DNA from: Xestospongia bergquistia
Lineage: Eukaryota; Porifera; Demospongiae; Haplosclerida; Petrosiidae
NCBI GenBank assembly: GCA_963965975.1
Contig: OZ014418.1
Span: 5,530,775 to 5,594,774, forward strand
Length of the DNA: 64,000 nt
Direction: 5' to 3'
The translations under genes were made by a program, and so were the position numbers. The first letter of the stretch is position 1. Each line of letters begins with the position of its first letter. A model generated the notes under the pieces. That model did no database searches. It was not told the origin of the DNA and saw nothing but the letters and a program-made list of their open reading frames with translations. Positions 10,795 through 22,175 of this stretch are shown here, piece by piece.

Positions 10795-12206
10795 TATAAT
10801 TTTGTCCAATTAAATATACTTTACTGTAATATATTGTAACTGTATATTACTTAGCACTTATTTATTGTGTATAATTGTATCTTTTGTTAGGTTTGATTTT
10901 CTGTGTATTTGTTAATAGGTGCTTACTATGTTTCTTTTGTTATAGGTGACAATGTTAGTTGTGTTAATACTCTTTCTTTTATGGTATGTGTTACTTTTTA
11001 GTTACACCTTTCTTGTTGAGTTTTTTATATAAACTTGCTTGATGTTGTTATTGATATAGAGAGATAGAAAGATTTATTTCTAAATCATATTTTGTGAATT
11101 CATTGGTTTAAGTTACCACATTTACGATACATAATACATTGTATCATGTTCTTGTTAGTGTGTGATAATTGTTAATTTACATTTTAAAATAACTATTAGA
11201 TGATTTGACTATACAACATTCAAATCATTATTAAACCTTTATGTTGTATTGCAATTTAAATTGAGAATATAATTAGTGAAGCCCAATTTTTTAAAATGTC
11301 TATAGAGACTAAAGTGGCAAAGAAATGACACATTAGCATATAATATGGTACTAATATAGTAGCTAATCCAATTATGACAACACTGGAGATTGTTCTCTGC
11401 TCCATTACTTATCTTGTCATCTTAATGTATCACATGTATATATCAATGAATTATCTTTAATGCATCCAGAAATGTGTAGAAAAATGTCAACTTATTATAA
11501 AGACTTAACTGATAAAGGAAAGTGTGGGAAAGAGAAGCTTTGAAGATCACTTACTGTTAGAATTTGAGAATAAATTTCAATATGAAGAAAGATAATTACA
11601 TTGTATCAAGTTCTTATAAGTGTGTGATAAGTGTTAATTTTTTTTAATAACATTTCATGATTCACTCTAAGACTAAGTTGGTAAAGGAATGACACACAGA
11701 CGTAATATGTTACCAATATAGTTGTAATGGCATCAATATTATTCTTTAGTCTTACACAGGTAATTCACCAATCATTCATGGTTATAAAGTCAATGAATGA
11801 ACTGCTTGGGATAATTACTGTTAATTATAATCATCTAATACAAATTTAAATAGCAAGTGATATGTATTATATTATATGTATTATATAACCTACTGAGCAT
11901 GATTTCGAATCTAAAAACAACAGTTATAGTTATTCTTGGAGTGTGCTTGTCTAAATAGTTACTTTATCAAGTTCAAATATAAACAATTGCATATGAAAAA
12001 CTGTCATCATTTTCCTTTTAAAATTAATGTTATCATAGTTATAACTAACATTATAACAAAATGAACCTTTGATATAGCTGTTAATAAATACACTCTTAGT
12101 CATACATGGTTATGTTGCAATGTGTTGGACTATAACATTTTTTAACATGTTCTTGATTTATAAGTTAGTATATATATGTAGCTATTTCTATCAGATCAGA
12201 CAAATA
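10795..12206 (+). repeat. Spacer with A-type repeats between the 7021 and 12207 copies
   Basis: Noncoding apart from a C-terminal relic at 11367-11600. 11120-11340 and 11610-12200 are A-type spacer copies, and 10860-11110 looks unique. The right end 'atttctatcagatcagacaaata' precedes the ATG at 12207 and again gives a possible 3' splice site (TATCAG). The duplicated spacer with a gene tail between suggests that a whole copy once stood here. Confidence 0.55.
11367..11600 (+). pseudogene. C-terminal relic of a receptor-family gene
   Basis: This matches the last membrane segment and tail of the family. 'tggagattgttctctgctcc' and 'cttatcttgtcatcttaatg' correspond to EIVLCSITYLVILMYHMYIS. 'agagaagctttgaagatc' corresponds to the RSFEDRPLL tail. 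Frameshifts and a lost stop make it non-coding. It is the remnant of a largely deleted tandem copy. Confidence 0.75.
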
Positions 12207-15200
12207 ATGGCTCATATGCTATGGCTACTAACGTTGGTGTTCAATTTACAAGGAACTCTTTCTATCAAACATTTTCTAACTGAATCTGATGTTCTGAGTA
12301 GTTATCTTTGTGATCCAGAATGCTCTCTTTCACCAGATACTCAGCTACTCCTCTCTACTGATGTAAAACACATCTTGTCTTCAACCTCCTTTTGTCTGGT
12401 TAGTAACACATCTAATATTACCATACGTAGTACATCAGAAACTCCTGCAATTATTACTTGCAGTCATCATAATAATAGTTATGTATCTGTTGGCTTTGGT
12501 TTCTATAATGTTAGTGGATTATTAATTGACAATGTACACATAACACAGTGTGGAGGACCAATGCCATCAACTAGTACCCTCTATCCTAATGATACAGCTT
12601 TTTACTTTTATAAGGATCAGTCAGTAACATTACTTATCAGTTATTCCTCTGATATCACAATACTTGAGGTAAATATTAACAATTATTATGGTTTTGCTAT
12701 TCTTCTAATTAATACTAATAAAAACACAACCCTTATTAATGTCAACATTAGTTCTTCTTCTGGCAGTGAGCAGTGTTCTATAAATCTACTTCCAAGTTGT
12801 GGTGGATCAGGACTTATATTGTATTTTAGTAATTTGGACAACAGAAGTGAAGTGTTTGATGCCAATGTACTCTTCAAGAAAATGAGTTTACTAGGAAATG
12901 TAAATTTAGTACAATATAATGATATCATGAATGCTGCTAAAGTCCATACTGAGGAGCCTAAAGCAATCAGTGCTTTTGCAGCTGGTATGACAGTTATATT
13001 TAGTCAAGGAAATTATAATGCTACTGTTTTCTTGTCATATACATATTGGAACTTAAATATTGGAGGTGTTTTCAATGGATTAGCATTAATATTTAGTGAT
13101 GCACCAATAGATAAAGCCAATGTTACAATTTCACAATCTAGATTTCATCACAGAATCATTGATGGAAGAAGAACATTTGGAATAGGCTGTATGGTATATA
13201 CAAGAATGGCCCCAACATTTATTGAAAGTACATTTAATATACCATGGAACATACTCACTATTATAGAGAGTTTGGTACAAGATAGATATCACCAATATCG
13301 GTTTGATGATGACTTTAGTTCACATACTCCTTCAAATCCATACAATCACTCTATATTTCATGTCATTACATCTTCAGACATATCAAGCAAATTAAAAATT
13401 TATGTTTCCAATTTCAAGTATTCTTAAAAGTACATTTGGCTTCGTGACCTATTTATAATCTCAGAAACGAATAGAGGGTATGTACGTACCAGTCCCTTCT
13501 ACAAAAATTTGTACTTCATTTTGCAATCAGTAGCTATACTAAAAAAATATGACAATTCTTTTAACACAGTTGTAAATGCTGGAAAAATGGTTTTTGTTAA
13601 TGCAGCCTCTGTTTATATCAGTGGAAAAAATAATATTTTTAAAAATATAACAGGCTCAGTAATACAAGCATACAACAGTGACATTCATTTGAATGGTACA
13701 ATGGTTTTCTATAACAACAAAGCTAGTCATGGAGCTGGTATTCAACTTGATTCATTATCACATCTCTTCATTCATGAATCTACTAATGCTTCTTTTATTA
13801 ATAACAGTGCTACCTTTTATGGTGGTGCAATTTAATCTCACATGGACAGAAATCTACCAAATAGAAACCCACTATGTGCTATTCAAGTAGTGAGTCAAAA
13901 TTTTTCAGAACTTAAGGTCAAAATGATTTTTAAACAAAATAGTGCTAAACTTGCTGGTAACTCTATTTATGTGTCTCCACTTTACGAATGTCAACAATTG
14001 TACTTAAAAGGAGTCAACTCCAGTGAATTATATAACAAGTTGTTTTGCTTCAAAGGAGAGGACACCAATCATAATGGAGAAATATCATCAGTAGCTGTGA
14101 GCACACATCATTGTAGCATCAATGGTTCAATTAATGATACTCAGATCAAAGTATATCCAGGTAAAACAATTACAATTGGTTTGAGAGCATTTGATTTGAA
14201 TGGGATTCCTACTTATGCTCAAATGTTTGCCAGATTAACTAAAGTTGGAAAATGGTGGCGTAAACATAAACATTATTCAAGGACATATGACATCACATAT
14301 TTGTTACCAATTGAACAACAAATTCAAACTATCTACAGCAACAGGTGTACACTATTAAATTTTACAATATTCCCAGAAAGTACAAGTAAAAATATGCATT
14401 TAAATTTTCAGATCTTGGGATACATTCCTACATCTTCAGTCATACTGGTTCCACAAACCTGTCCAACAGGATTTGTATACAATAGTAAAGCCAAAGCATG
14501 TGTGTGTAGTTCATTTCTGACAGAGTTTGGTATCACACAATGTGATATTGATACTACATCTGTTTATATTCCATCTCAATCATGGCTGGGGATTGTTGAT
14601 AATGGAAACATTGTTGGTTATAGTGAACACTGTCCACCTGGATACTGTCTACCAAACACAACTATCAATATAACACAAGCTGACATTATTTGTAGAGGAA
14701 ATCGTATGGGATGGCTATGTGGTGAATGTAAGGAGGACTACAGTGTTGTATTAGGTAGTACTGATTGTTACAAATGTTCTAATACACTACATACTATACT
14801 TGCTGTAACATTTGGTATACTAGGTGGTATAGTGTATATACTAGTGTTTTTTAGTTTGAGACTGACTGTTGACTTAGGAACACTATGAGGATTTATTTTT
14901 TGGCTAAATATTATTTGGCCAGTTATCATACCATCATCTGATATAGCAATCACTAATACAGCTCTACGATATATGGTGTACCTGCTGACTTCCATCAAAT
15001 ATCAATGGAATACACCATTGTGTATAGCTAGTAATCTCAATGAGCTAGGCAAGACTGGTATATTATACATTTACCCTGTTTACTTTTGGCTAATAGTTGT
15101 TGTCATCGCTCTCTTAAGTCGATGTTCTACTAGGATTGCTAACCTCATAGTTGGGTCCTCTGTACAGGTACTTGTAACTTTGATGTACATATCATATACA

Positions 15201-15982
15201 GATCTGTTATCCATATCATTAATTGTTCTCACACCAGCACATATTCATTTTAATAGCAGTAATAGTACTGGTAAGTTACTGGTTTGGTTTAAAGATGGCA
15301 GTGTCCTGTATGGCCAGAATCTTTACCATATTGTTCTATTATGTGTGAGTATTGGAGTACTATCTTTCTTCATAGTACCTTTTACATTAGTTGGATTGTT
15401 TGGTGTTAAGATGATGAGGAGTCGTTTCATTGCCAAGTACTTTTGTCCATTTATTGATGCTATTCATGGACCTTATAAAGAGAAACTGAGGTACTGGTTT
15501 GGAGTGAGGTTATTGTTCTCTTTCTTGTATATATTGTCATTGGTGTTCTTCAAGGTAGCAAAATGACTCTACAACTGTTACTGTTGATATTTATATTGGG
15601 TTCATTTACTATTCTACAAGCTATTGTCTTCCCATATAAGAACAAGATATTAAATGCATTAGACTTGTGGTTTATGGTACTTTTGTTGATCAATTTCATC
15701 ACATCTCTTTCTTACATCTCATCAGAGAATACTACAGCTAATGATATTATGACAACACTAGAGATTGTTCTCTGCTCCATTACTTATCTTGTCATCTTAA
15801 TGTATCACATGTATATATCAATGAGTCGTTTTCGTTGTATCAGAAAGTGTATAGAACATTGTCAACTTCTTATAAAGACTAAACTGATGAAGCAGAGTGT
15901 GGAAAGGAGAAGCTTTGAAGATCGTCCATTACTAAGGTTTGAGGATACAAACATTTAAGAAGAATGGAAATCAGATGATTAA
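12207..15982 (+). pseudogene. Lightly broken receptor-family copy (mosaic A/B)
   Basis: Full-length alignment to the 7021 gene, starting at ATG 12207 (MAHMLWLLTLVFNLQG signal peptide). An in-frame ATG at 12120 is upstream of a likely splice acceptor and is not conserved. Five lesions are visible: TAA at 13425-13427 (CAA in the intact copy), TAA at 13833-13835 (TAC to TAA in GGAIY), TGA at 14886-14888 (GGA to TGA), a 1-base deletion near 15508-15514, and TAA at 15956-15958 (TAT to TAA in NIYEEW). The ancestral stop is at 15980-15982. Between lesions the frame is clean, so inactivation is recent, or some lesions are assembly errors or polymorphisms. About 12470-12835 resembles subfamily B, the rest A. 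Confidence 0.88.
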
Positions 15983-17325
15983 CACAAATTATATATAATT
16001 TAATATACTTTACTATATAATTATAACACATTGTATCATGTCCTTGTTAGTGTGTGATAATTGTTAATTATTTTTTAATAAACTTTTATTTTGTATTTGT
16101 AATTTAATTTCAAATATGGATTAGTGAAACCTTAATTTTGTAAATGTGTATGACAATTTTAGCATACTAAAGAAGCTAAGGCAATGACACACAGACCATA
16201 TATGTTACTAATATAGCAGTGACACCTTTAGTATCACACAAACAATGCTGCACCAATAATATGTAATTTTATAAAGTCAACGATGTAACTACTTAAGTTA
16301 CTAATCATCTAATACAAATTGTTGATATATCTACCTACTGAGCACAAGTTGAAACTAAAAGAACAATATTAATAATTATTTTTAGAGTGTGTCAATCTAA
16401 ATAGTTACTTTATCAAATTTAAATATAAACATATTACATATAGTAATTAGTAAACTGTCATCATTTTCCTTTTAAGATTAATATTAACATAGTTCTAACT
16501 AACAGTATAACAAACATGAAAGCTTTTATATATAGCTATTAATACATACACTCTTCAGTCATATTAAGACATGTGTTACAATGTACTTAATACTACACTG
16601 TTTCTAAATTAGTTTACTTTGAAAGCATAAACACAGAAACATTTAAGAGGTGGTGTTTACAATTAACATTGTCAACTTACCATAAAAATTAATTGTGTGT
16701 GAAAATGCTATAGTTGAAACTGTGACAATTATATAGTTGAATGCATGAAGAAGTTGAGATAATAATATTTATTCGCCAGTAAGATGATGTTTACTGTAGT
16801 ACCTGCTCCAAAACTAAACAGATTCCATTAACAAGAAATTAAAGATTATTATTAATTTCTTGCATATTTTAAGTACAGTCTATAATACATTATTAGCAAG
16901 TGATAAGAAAGCAGGTTTATATCTTAATTTAAAGTTTCTTTATCTTGTATTCAAAATTTAAAATTGTAGTTTTGTTTAACTGAAACCATAAGACAATAAA
17001 ATATTAAGTATAGCATTCATTTAATGAGATGTTAGAAGAAGACCAATGAGTCAGACTTAAACTAAACAAAAGGTAAATAATTGCAAAATTAATGACACAG
17101 CATTATAATTGACCAAAACAAATGAGTCTTTTTTCATTCTCTGTAAACAAACTAAATAGCAAATAACTCTGTTTACATATCATCAAAAGTTAGTGTTATT
17201 AGTTGTTATAACTACAATCAACAAACATACATAATTTAATATATATGGGAATGTAAACGTTTAACTGTTTACATAACATGTTGTTCAAGTTGACAAATAA
17301 AATAATTGTTTGTTCTTTTAGTTTA
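15983..17325 (+). other. Noncoding: A-type spacer then unique AT-rich sequence
   Basis: 15983-16640 is another A-type spacer copy. 16640-17325 shows no coding potential and, apart from 17255-17300 (shared with about 30940-30990: 'aactgtttacataacatgtt'), no clear match elsewhere in the window. It is the boundary between subfamily A genes to the left and B genes to the right. No older N-terminal relic is seen here, unlike upstream of later B copies. Confidence 0.5.
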
Positions 17326-18023
17326 CTAAAGCACTGCCTGCTTGTTTTTTATTATAAGTTTGTCTCCTCAGCCTAATACATCATATGGTTGTTAATTTCT
17401 TCAGTTCCACTTTTTGTTAGTTAGACCTACATGTAGTATAAAGTTTTTATGTAAGTCTATATATAACTAATGTTGTATTTTAGCTGTGAAGTAAGTAAAT
17501 ACACTAGGAAGATTTTTCGTTATATTTGTATAACAATTTAACTTATAACCAACACTTGATCATGTATGACACTCATATAATAATGTAATAGTATTTGTTT
17601 AGACAATAAAATATCCATAGTATTTTGAACAAACTTTTGTTCAGTTTATAAAAGAGGCTATTTTCTTTCAATTTCAATCAAAAACAATGGAAATTACACA
17701 AGTATTGCCATTACTACACAACAGAACTGGTGTATTCAGATTCTAATATTAACTTGTTTTGTATTCAAATTTTGAAATAGAAGGCATTTTCAAACAACTG
17801 TTGTTGTTAACTCACAAAATCAGAGACCACAAAACACAAATTCTTCAATAGCTGTAAACAAAATAAATTACATTCCTACAACTGAGTAGCAAAAACTTGT
17901 GTTAGTTTAGAATAACGCAGATCTAGTAACAATAAACACAGTACTGTGCTATGTAGGTGGTGTTTTTAAATTCATATATTTATGACAATAACTTTTATTA
18001 CTATTTTATTAGATCATGAAATA
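17326..18023 (+). promoter_or_regulatory. B-type 5' flank of the 18024 gene
   Basis: About 700 bp closely matching 32020-32740, starting at 'gcactgcctg' and ending 'ctattttattagatcatgaaata' before the ATG. Conservation between two intact B genes suggests a shared 5' control region and leader. 'ttattag' 12 bases before the ATG could be a 3' splice site. An upstream in-frame ATG at 17982 is AAG in the sister copy, so it is not the start. Confidence 0.5.
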
Positions 18024-21000
18024 ATGGCTCTTGCACCATGGTTGTTGTTAATGTTGTCCAGTTTACCAGTAAATCTCTCTCATAATATTTCATTAAGTGA
18101 ACCTGATGATCTGAATAATTGTCTTTGTGGTCTAAATTGCTCTCTTCTACCAGATACTCAGCTGCTACTCTCTGCTAATGTACACCACGTCCTGTCTTCA
18201 AGTTCCTTTTGTCTGGTTAGTAACATATCAAATATTACCATACGTAGTACATCAAAAAGTCCTGCAACTATTACTTGCAATCATCATCATAATAGTTATG
18301 TATCTGTTGGCTTTGGTTTCTATAATGTTAGTGGATTATTAATTGACAATGTACACATAACACAATGTGGAGGACCAATGCCATCAACTAGTACCCTCTA
18401 TCCTAATGATACAGCTTTTTACTTTCATGAGGATCAGTCAGTAACATTACTTATCAGTTATTCCTCTGATATCACAATACTTGGGGTAAATATTAATAAT
18501 TATTATGGTTTTGCTATTCTTCTCATTAATCCTAATAAAAACACAACCCTTATTAATGTCAACATTAGTTCTTCTTCTAGCAGTGAGCAGTGTTCTAAAA
18601 ATCTACTTCCAAGTTGTGGTGGATCAGGACTTATATTGTATTTTAGTAATTTGGAGAACAAAGTGGAAGTGTTGGGAGGACATGTAGTACTAAACAATGT
18701 GATTATAGAAGGGAATATAAACTTAGTACCATATAGTGATATAGCAAATGCTGCTAAAGTCCATACTGAGGAGCCTAAAGCAATCAGTGCTTTTGCAGCT
18801 GGTATGACAGTTATATTTAGTCAAGGGGACTACAGTGCTAATGTACTTTTATCAGATACACATTGGTTTGTAGACACAGGTGGTGTCTTTGATGGTTTAG
18901 CATTAATATTTAGTGATGCACCAATAGAAAAAACTTCTATTACAATTTCAAAGTCTCATTTTCATCACAATGTTCGTTTGATAAGTTCAGGTGGGATTGG
19001 TTGCATTGTAACCACTACCACAACTTTAAGTTCTTGCTTTGAAAGTGCATCTGATAATCCATGGAACATCATAACAATTGTTAATAGCTATGTGCATGAT
19101 ACTTTTCCATTTCATACTAATTATAATGACTTCAATTCTTACAATACAAATCAACACAATCGCTCCATTTTCCATGTTCTTACATCTTCAGATGTGTCTA
19201 AAAAATTAGAAATTCACATATCTCATTTAAATTATGAACAAGTTTATGTTGGAGTGCGTAATCCACTTATCCTCACAGAAACTATTAAGGGCTGTGTATG
19301 TCAGTTTAAAAATTTGCACTTAGTTTTACAATCAGTTGTTATGTTTGAAACATATAACTATTCATTAAACACAACTTTAAATGCTGGTAAATTAGTTTTT
19401 GTAAACACAGCTACTGTTTACATCAATGGTGATAAAAATTTTTTCAATTATTCGACAAGCTCAGTAATACAAGCATACAACAGTGACATTCATTTGAATG
19501 GTACAATGGTTTTCTGTAACAACAAAGCTAGTCATGGAGCTGCTATTCGATTTGATTCATCATCACATCTCTTCATCCATGAATCTACTAATGCTTATTT
19601 TATTAATAACAGTGCTACCTTTTATGGTGGTGCAATTTACTCTCACATGGACAGAAATCTTCCAAATATAAACCCACTTTGTGCTATTCAATTAGTGAGT
19701 CAAAACATTTCAGAACTTAAGGCCAAAATGATTTTTAAACAAAATATTGCTATGCTTGCTGGTAACTCTATTTATGTGTCTCCACTATATGAATGTCAAC
19801 AGTTGTACTTAAAAGGAGTCAATTCTAATGACTTATATAGCAAATTGTTTTACTTCAAAGGAGAGGACACCAATCATAATGGAGAAATATCATCAGTAGC
19901 TGTGAGCACACACATTTGTAGCATCAATGGTTCAAGTAATGATACTCAGATCAAAGTGTATCCAGGTAAAACAATTACAATTGGTTTGAGAGCATTTGAT
20001 TTGAATACAATTTCTACTTATGCTCAAATATTTGCCAGATTAACCAAAGTTGGAAAATGGTTGCACAATAATCACCGTTATTCATGGACATATGACATGA
20101 CATATTTGTTACCAATTGAGCAACAATTTCAAACTGTCTATGCCAAGAGGTGTACACTATTAAATTTTACAATATTCCCAGAAAGTATAAATAAAAATAT
20201 GCATTTACATTTTGAGGTCTTGGGATATATTCCTACATCTTCAGTCGTACTGGTTCCACAAACCTGTCCAACAGGATTTGTATACAATAGTAATGCCAAA
20301 TCATGCGTGTGTAGTTCATTTCTGACAGAGTTTGGTATCACACAATGTGATATTGATACTACATCTGTTTATATTCCACCTCAATCATGGCTGGGGATTG
20401 TTGATAATGGAAACATTGTTGGTTACACTGAACACTGTCCTCCAGGATACTGTCTACCAAACACAACTATCAATATAACACACCCTGACATTATTTGTAG
20501 AGGAAATCGTATGGGATGGTTATGTGGTGAATGTAAGGAGGGCTACAGTGTTGTGTTAGGAACTACTGATTGTTACAAGTGTTCTAATACACTATATACT
20601 GTGCTTGCTGTAACATTTGGTATACTAGGTGGTATAGTGTATGTACTAGTGTTGTTTAGTTTGAGACTGACTATTGACTTAGGAACACTAGGAGGATTTA
20701 TTTTTTGGTTAAATATTATTTGGCCAGCTATCATACCATTATCTGATAAGACAATTGCTAATACAGCTCTGCAGTATATGGTGTATTTGCTAACTTCTAT
20801 CAAATATCAATGGAACATACCACTGTGTATAGTAAGTGATCTCGATGAGCTAGGCAAGACAGGTATATGGTACATTTACCCTATTTATTTTTGGCTAATA
20901 GTTATTATCATTGTTCTCTTCAGTCAATGTTCTACCATGATTGCCAACCTCATTGTTGGGTCCTCTGTACAAGTACTTGTAACATTGATGTACATCTCAT

Positions 21001-21782
21001 ATTCAGATCTGTTATCCATATCATTAATAGTTCTCACACCAGCACATATTCATTTTAATAGCAGTAATAGTAATGGTAAGTTACTGGTTTGGTTTAGAGA
21101 TGGTAGTGTTCTGTATGGCAAGAATCCTTACCATGCTCTTCTATTATGTGTGAGTATTGGAGTACTATCTCTCTTCATACTACCTTTTACATTAGTTGGA
21201 TTGTTTGGTGTTAAGATGATGAGGAGTCGTTTCATTGCCAAGTACTTTTGTCCATTTATTGATGCTATTCATGGACCTTATAAAGAGAAGCTAAGGTACT
21301 GGTTTGGAGTGAGGTTGATTGTTCTCTCTCTCATCTATATTGTTATTGCTGTTCTTCAAGGTAGCAACATGACTCTACAACTGTTACTGTTGATATTTAT
21401 ATTGGGTTCATTTACTATTGTACAAGCTATTGTCCTGCCATATAAAAACAAGATCTTAAATGCACTAGACTTGTGGTTTATGGTACTTTTGTTGATCAAT
21501 TTCATCACATCTCTTTCTTACATCTCGTCAGACAACATTACAACTAATGCTATTGTTACAACATTAGAGATTGTTCTCTGCTCCATTACTTATCTTGTCA
21601 TCTTAATGTATCACATGTATATATCAATGAGTCGTCTTCGATGTATCAGGAAATGTATACAACATTGTCAACTTATTATAAAGACTAAACTAGTAAGGAA
21701 GAGTAAGAAAGCATCTGAAGGTAGTCCATTGCTGAGGTATGAGGATTCTTTTCAGTATGAAGATTGGAACTCAGATAATTAA
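18024..21782 (+). CDS. Beta-helix/multi-TM receptor-like protein, subfamily B, intact
   Basis: Open frame of 1252 codons from ATG 18024. The frame extends 14 codons upstream to ATG 17982, but the signal peptide (MALAPWLLLMLSSLPVNLSH) and comparison with the 32741 gene place the start at 18024. Same order as subfamily A: an N-glycosylated ectodomain, FINNSATFYGGAIY beta-helix motif, Cys-rich module with HCPPGYC and CGECKEGYS, about nine hydrophobic segments, cytoplasmic tail. The tail differs from A: SKKASEGSPLLRYEDSFQYEDWNSDN region, still acidic and Tyr/Trp-containing. Membrane segments are nearly identical to A, while the ectodomain between about residues 200 and 470 is strongly diverged. 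Likely a plasma-membrane receptor; function unknown. Confidence 0.87.
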   Translation: MALAPWLLLMLSSLPVNLSHNISLSEPDDLNNCLCGLNCSLLPDTQLLLSANVHHVLSSSSFCLVSNISNITIRSTSKSPATITCNHHHNSYVSVGFGFYNVSGLLIDNVHITQCGGPMPSTSTLYPNDTAFYFHEDQSVTLLISYSSDITILGVNINNYYGFAILLINPNKNTTLINVNISSSSSSEQCSKNLLPSCGGSGLILYFSNLENKVEVLGGHVVLNNVIIEGNINLVPYSDIANAAKVHTEEPKAISAFAAGMTVIFSQGDYSANVLLSDTHWFVDTGGVFDGLALIFSDAPIEKTSITISKSHFHHNVRLISSGGIGCIVTTTTTLSSCFESASDNPWNIITIVNSYVHDTFPFHTNYNDFNSYNTNQHNRSIFHVLTSSDVSKKLEIHISHLNYEQVYVGVRNPLILTETIKGCVCQFKNLHLVLQSVVMFETYNYSLNTTLNAGKLVFVNTATVYINGDKNFFNYSTSSVIQAYNSDIHLNGTMVFCNNKASHGAAIRFDSSSHLFIHESTNAYFINNSATFYGGAIYSHMDRNLPNINPLCAIQLVSQNISELKAKMIFKQNIAMLAGNSIYVSPLYECQQLYLKGVNSNDLYSKLFYFKGEDTNHNGEISSVAVSTHICSINGSSNDTQIKVYPGKTITIGLRAFDLNTISTYAQIFARLTKVGKWLHNNHRYSWTYDMTYLLPIEQQFQTVYAKRCTLLNFTIFPESINKNMHLHFEVLGYIPTSSVVLVPQTCPTGFVYNSNAKSCVCSSFLTEFGITQCDIDTTSVYIPPQSWLGIVDNGNIVGYTEHCPPGYCLPNTTINITHPDIICRGNRMGWLCGECKEGYSVVLGTTDCYKCSNTLYTVLAVTFGILGGIVYVLVLFSLRLTIDLGTLGGFIFWLNIIWPAIIPLSDKTIANTALQYMVYLLTSIKYQWNIPLCIVSDLDELGKTGIWYIYPIYFWLIVIIIVLFSQCSTMIANLIVGSSVQVLVTLMYISYSDLLSISLIVLTPAHIHFNSSNSNGKLLVWFRDGSVLYGKNPYHALLLCVSIGVLSLFILPFTLVGLFGVKMMRSRFIAKYFCPFIDAIHGPYKEKLRYWFGVRLIVLSLIYIVIAVLQGSNMTLQLLLLIFILGSFTIVQAIVLPYKNKILNALDLWFMVLLLINFITSLSYISSDNITTNAIVTTLEIVLCSITYLVILMYHMYISMSRLRCIRKCIQHCQLIIKTKLVRKSKKASEGSPLLRYEDSFQYEDWNSDN

Positions 21783-21888
21783 CATATTAAATATACAACA
21801 TTAGACATAATATTGTGTCTTTGTTGATCTGTGTGTACGTTATTTAGCTAGTGAGGTTTCAGTTTTATATAATGTTTGAAGTTTTATT

Positions 21889-21894
21889 AATAAA
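21889..21894 (+). terminator. AATAAA poly(A) signal, 18024 gene
   Basis: AATAAA lies about 107 bases after the stop in a 'ttttattaataaaattaatt' context. The same context is found 137 bases after the end of the 27041 pseudogene and 146 bases after the 36508 stop, so the 3' end is conserved across subfamily B. Confidence 0.55.
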
Positions 21895-22054
21895 ATTAAT
21901 TCTTATTATTGAAGTGTTTATATATGTTATAATAGTAGGAGGAAGTAAATTTGTTGTTCCTGTCACTTTTCTCAAAAAAACTAGTTTACTTAAAGGATGG
22001 AAGAAAGAGCTTATACTTCAATTAAATTAAAAGAGAGAATGTACTTTATTAAGA

Positions 22055-22175
22055 CATAAAATTTGATGTAATTGTCATTGAGAAGATAATATTGTTGATT
22101 TTATGTGTCGTCAAAGATAGAAGTCCAGTTTGATGCTAATGTCTGAGACAAAACCAAAGTATGTAATGTCTGTAT
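22055..22175 (+). pseudogene. SMC6 exon 2 relic
   Basis: The segments 'tgtcattgagaa', 'ttgttgattttatgtgtc' and 'agaagtcca' follow the order of SMC6 exon 2 (43123-43240) over about 100 bp. The segment encoding the FMCH motif is recognisable. Stops (for example TGA after the ATT) and lost frame show it is dead. It sits in the 3' flank of the 18024 gene, inside a block also present at 27230 and 36720. Confidence 0.6.

Noticed and set aside
12120..12206. Upstream in-frame ATG extending the 12207 copy by 29 codons
   Set aside because: Not conserved in other copies, does not belong to the signal peptide, and lies beyond a likely splice acceptor.
13425..15958. Programmed stop-codon readthrough of the 12207 copy
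   Set aside because: Four different stops with no shared context plus a frameshift are simpler to explain as decay. Intact copies have sense codons there.
17982..18023. ATG at 17982 as the start of the 18024 gene
   Set aside because: The sister gene has AAG at this position. The signal peptide and conserved start lie at 18024.
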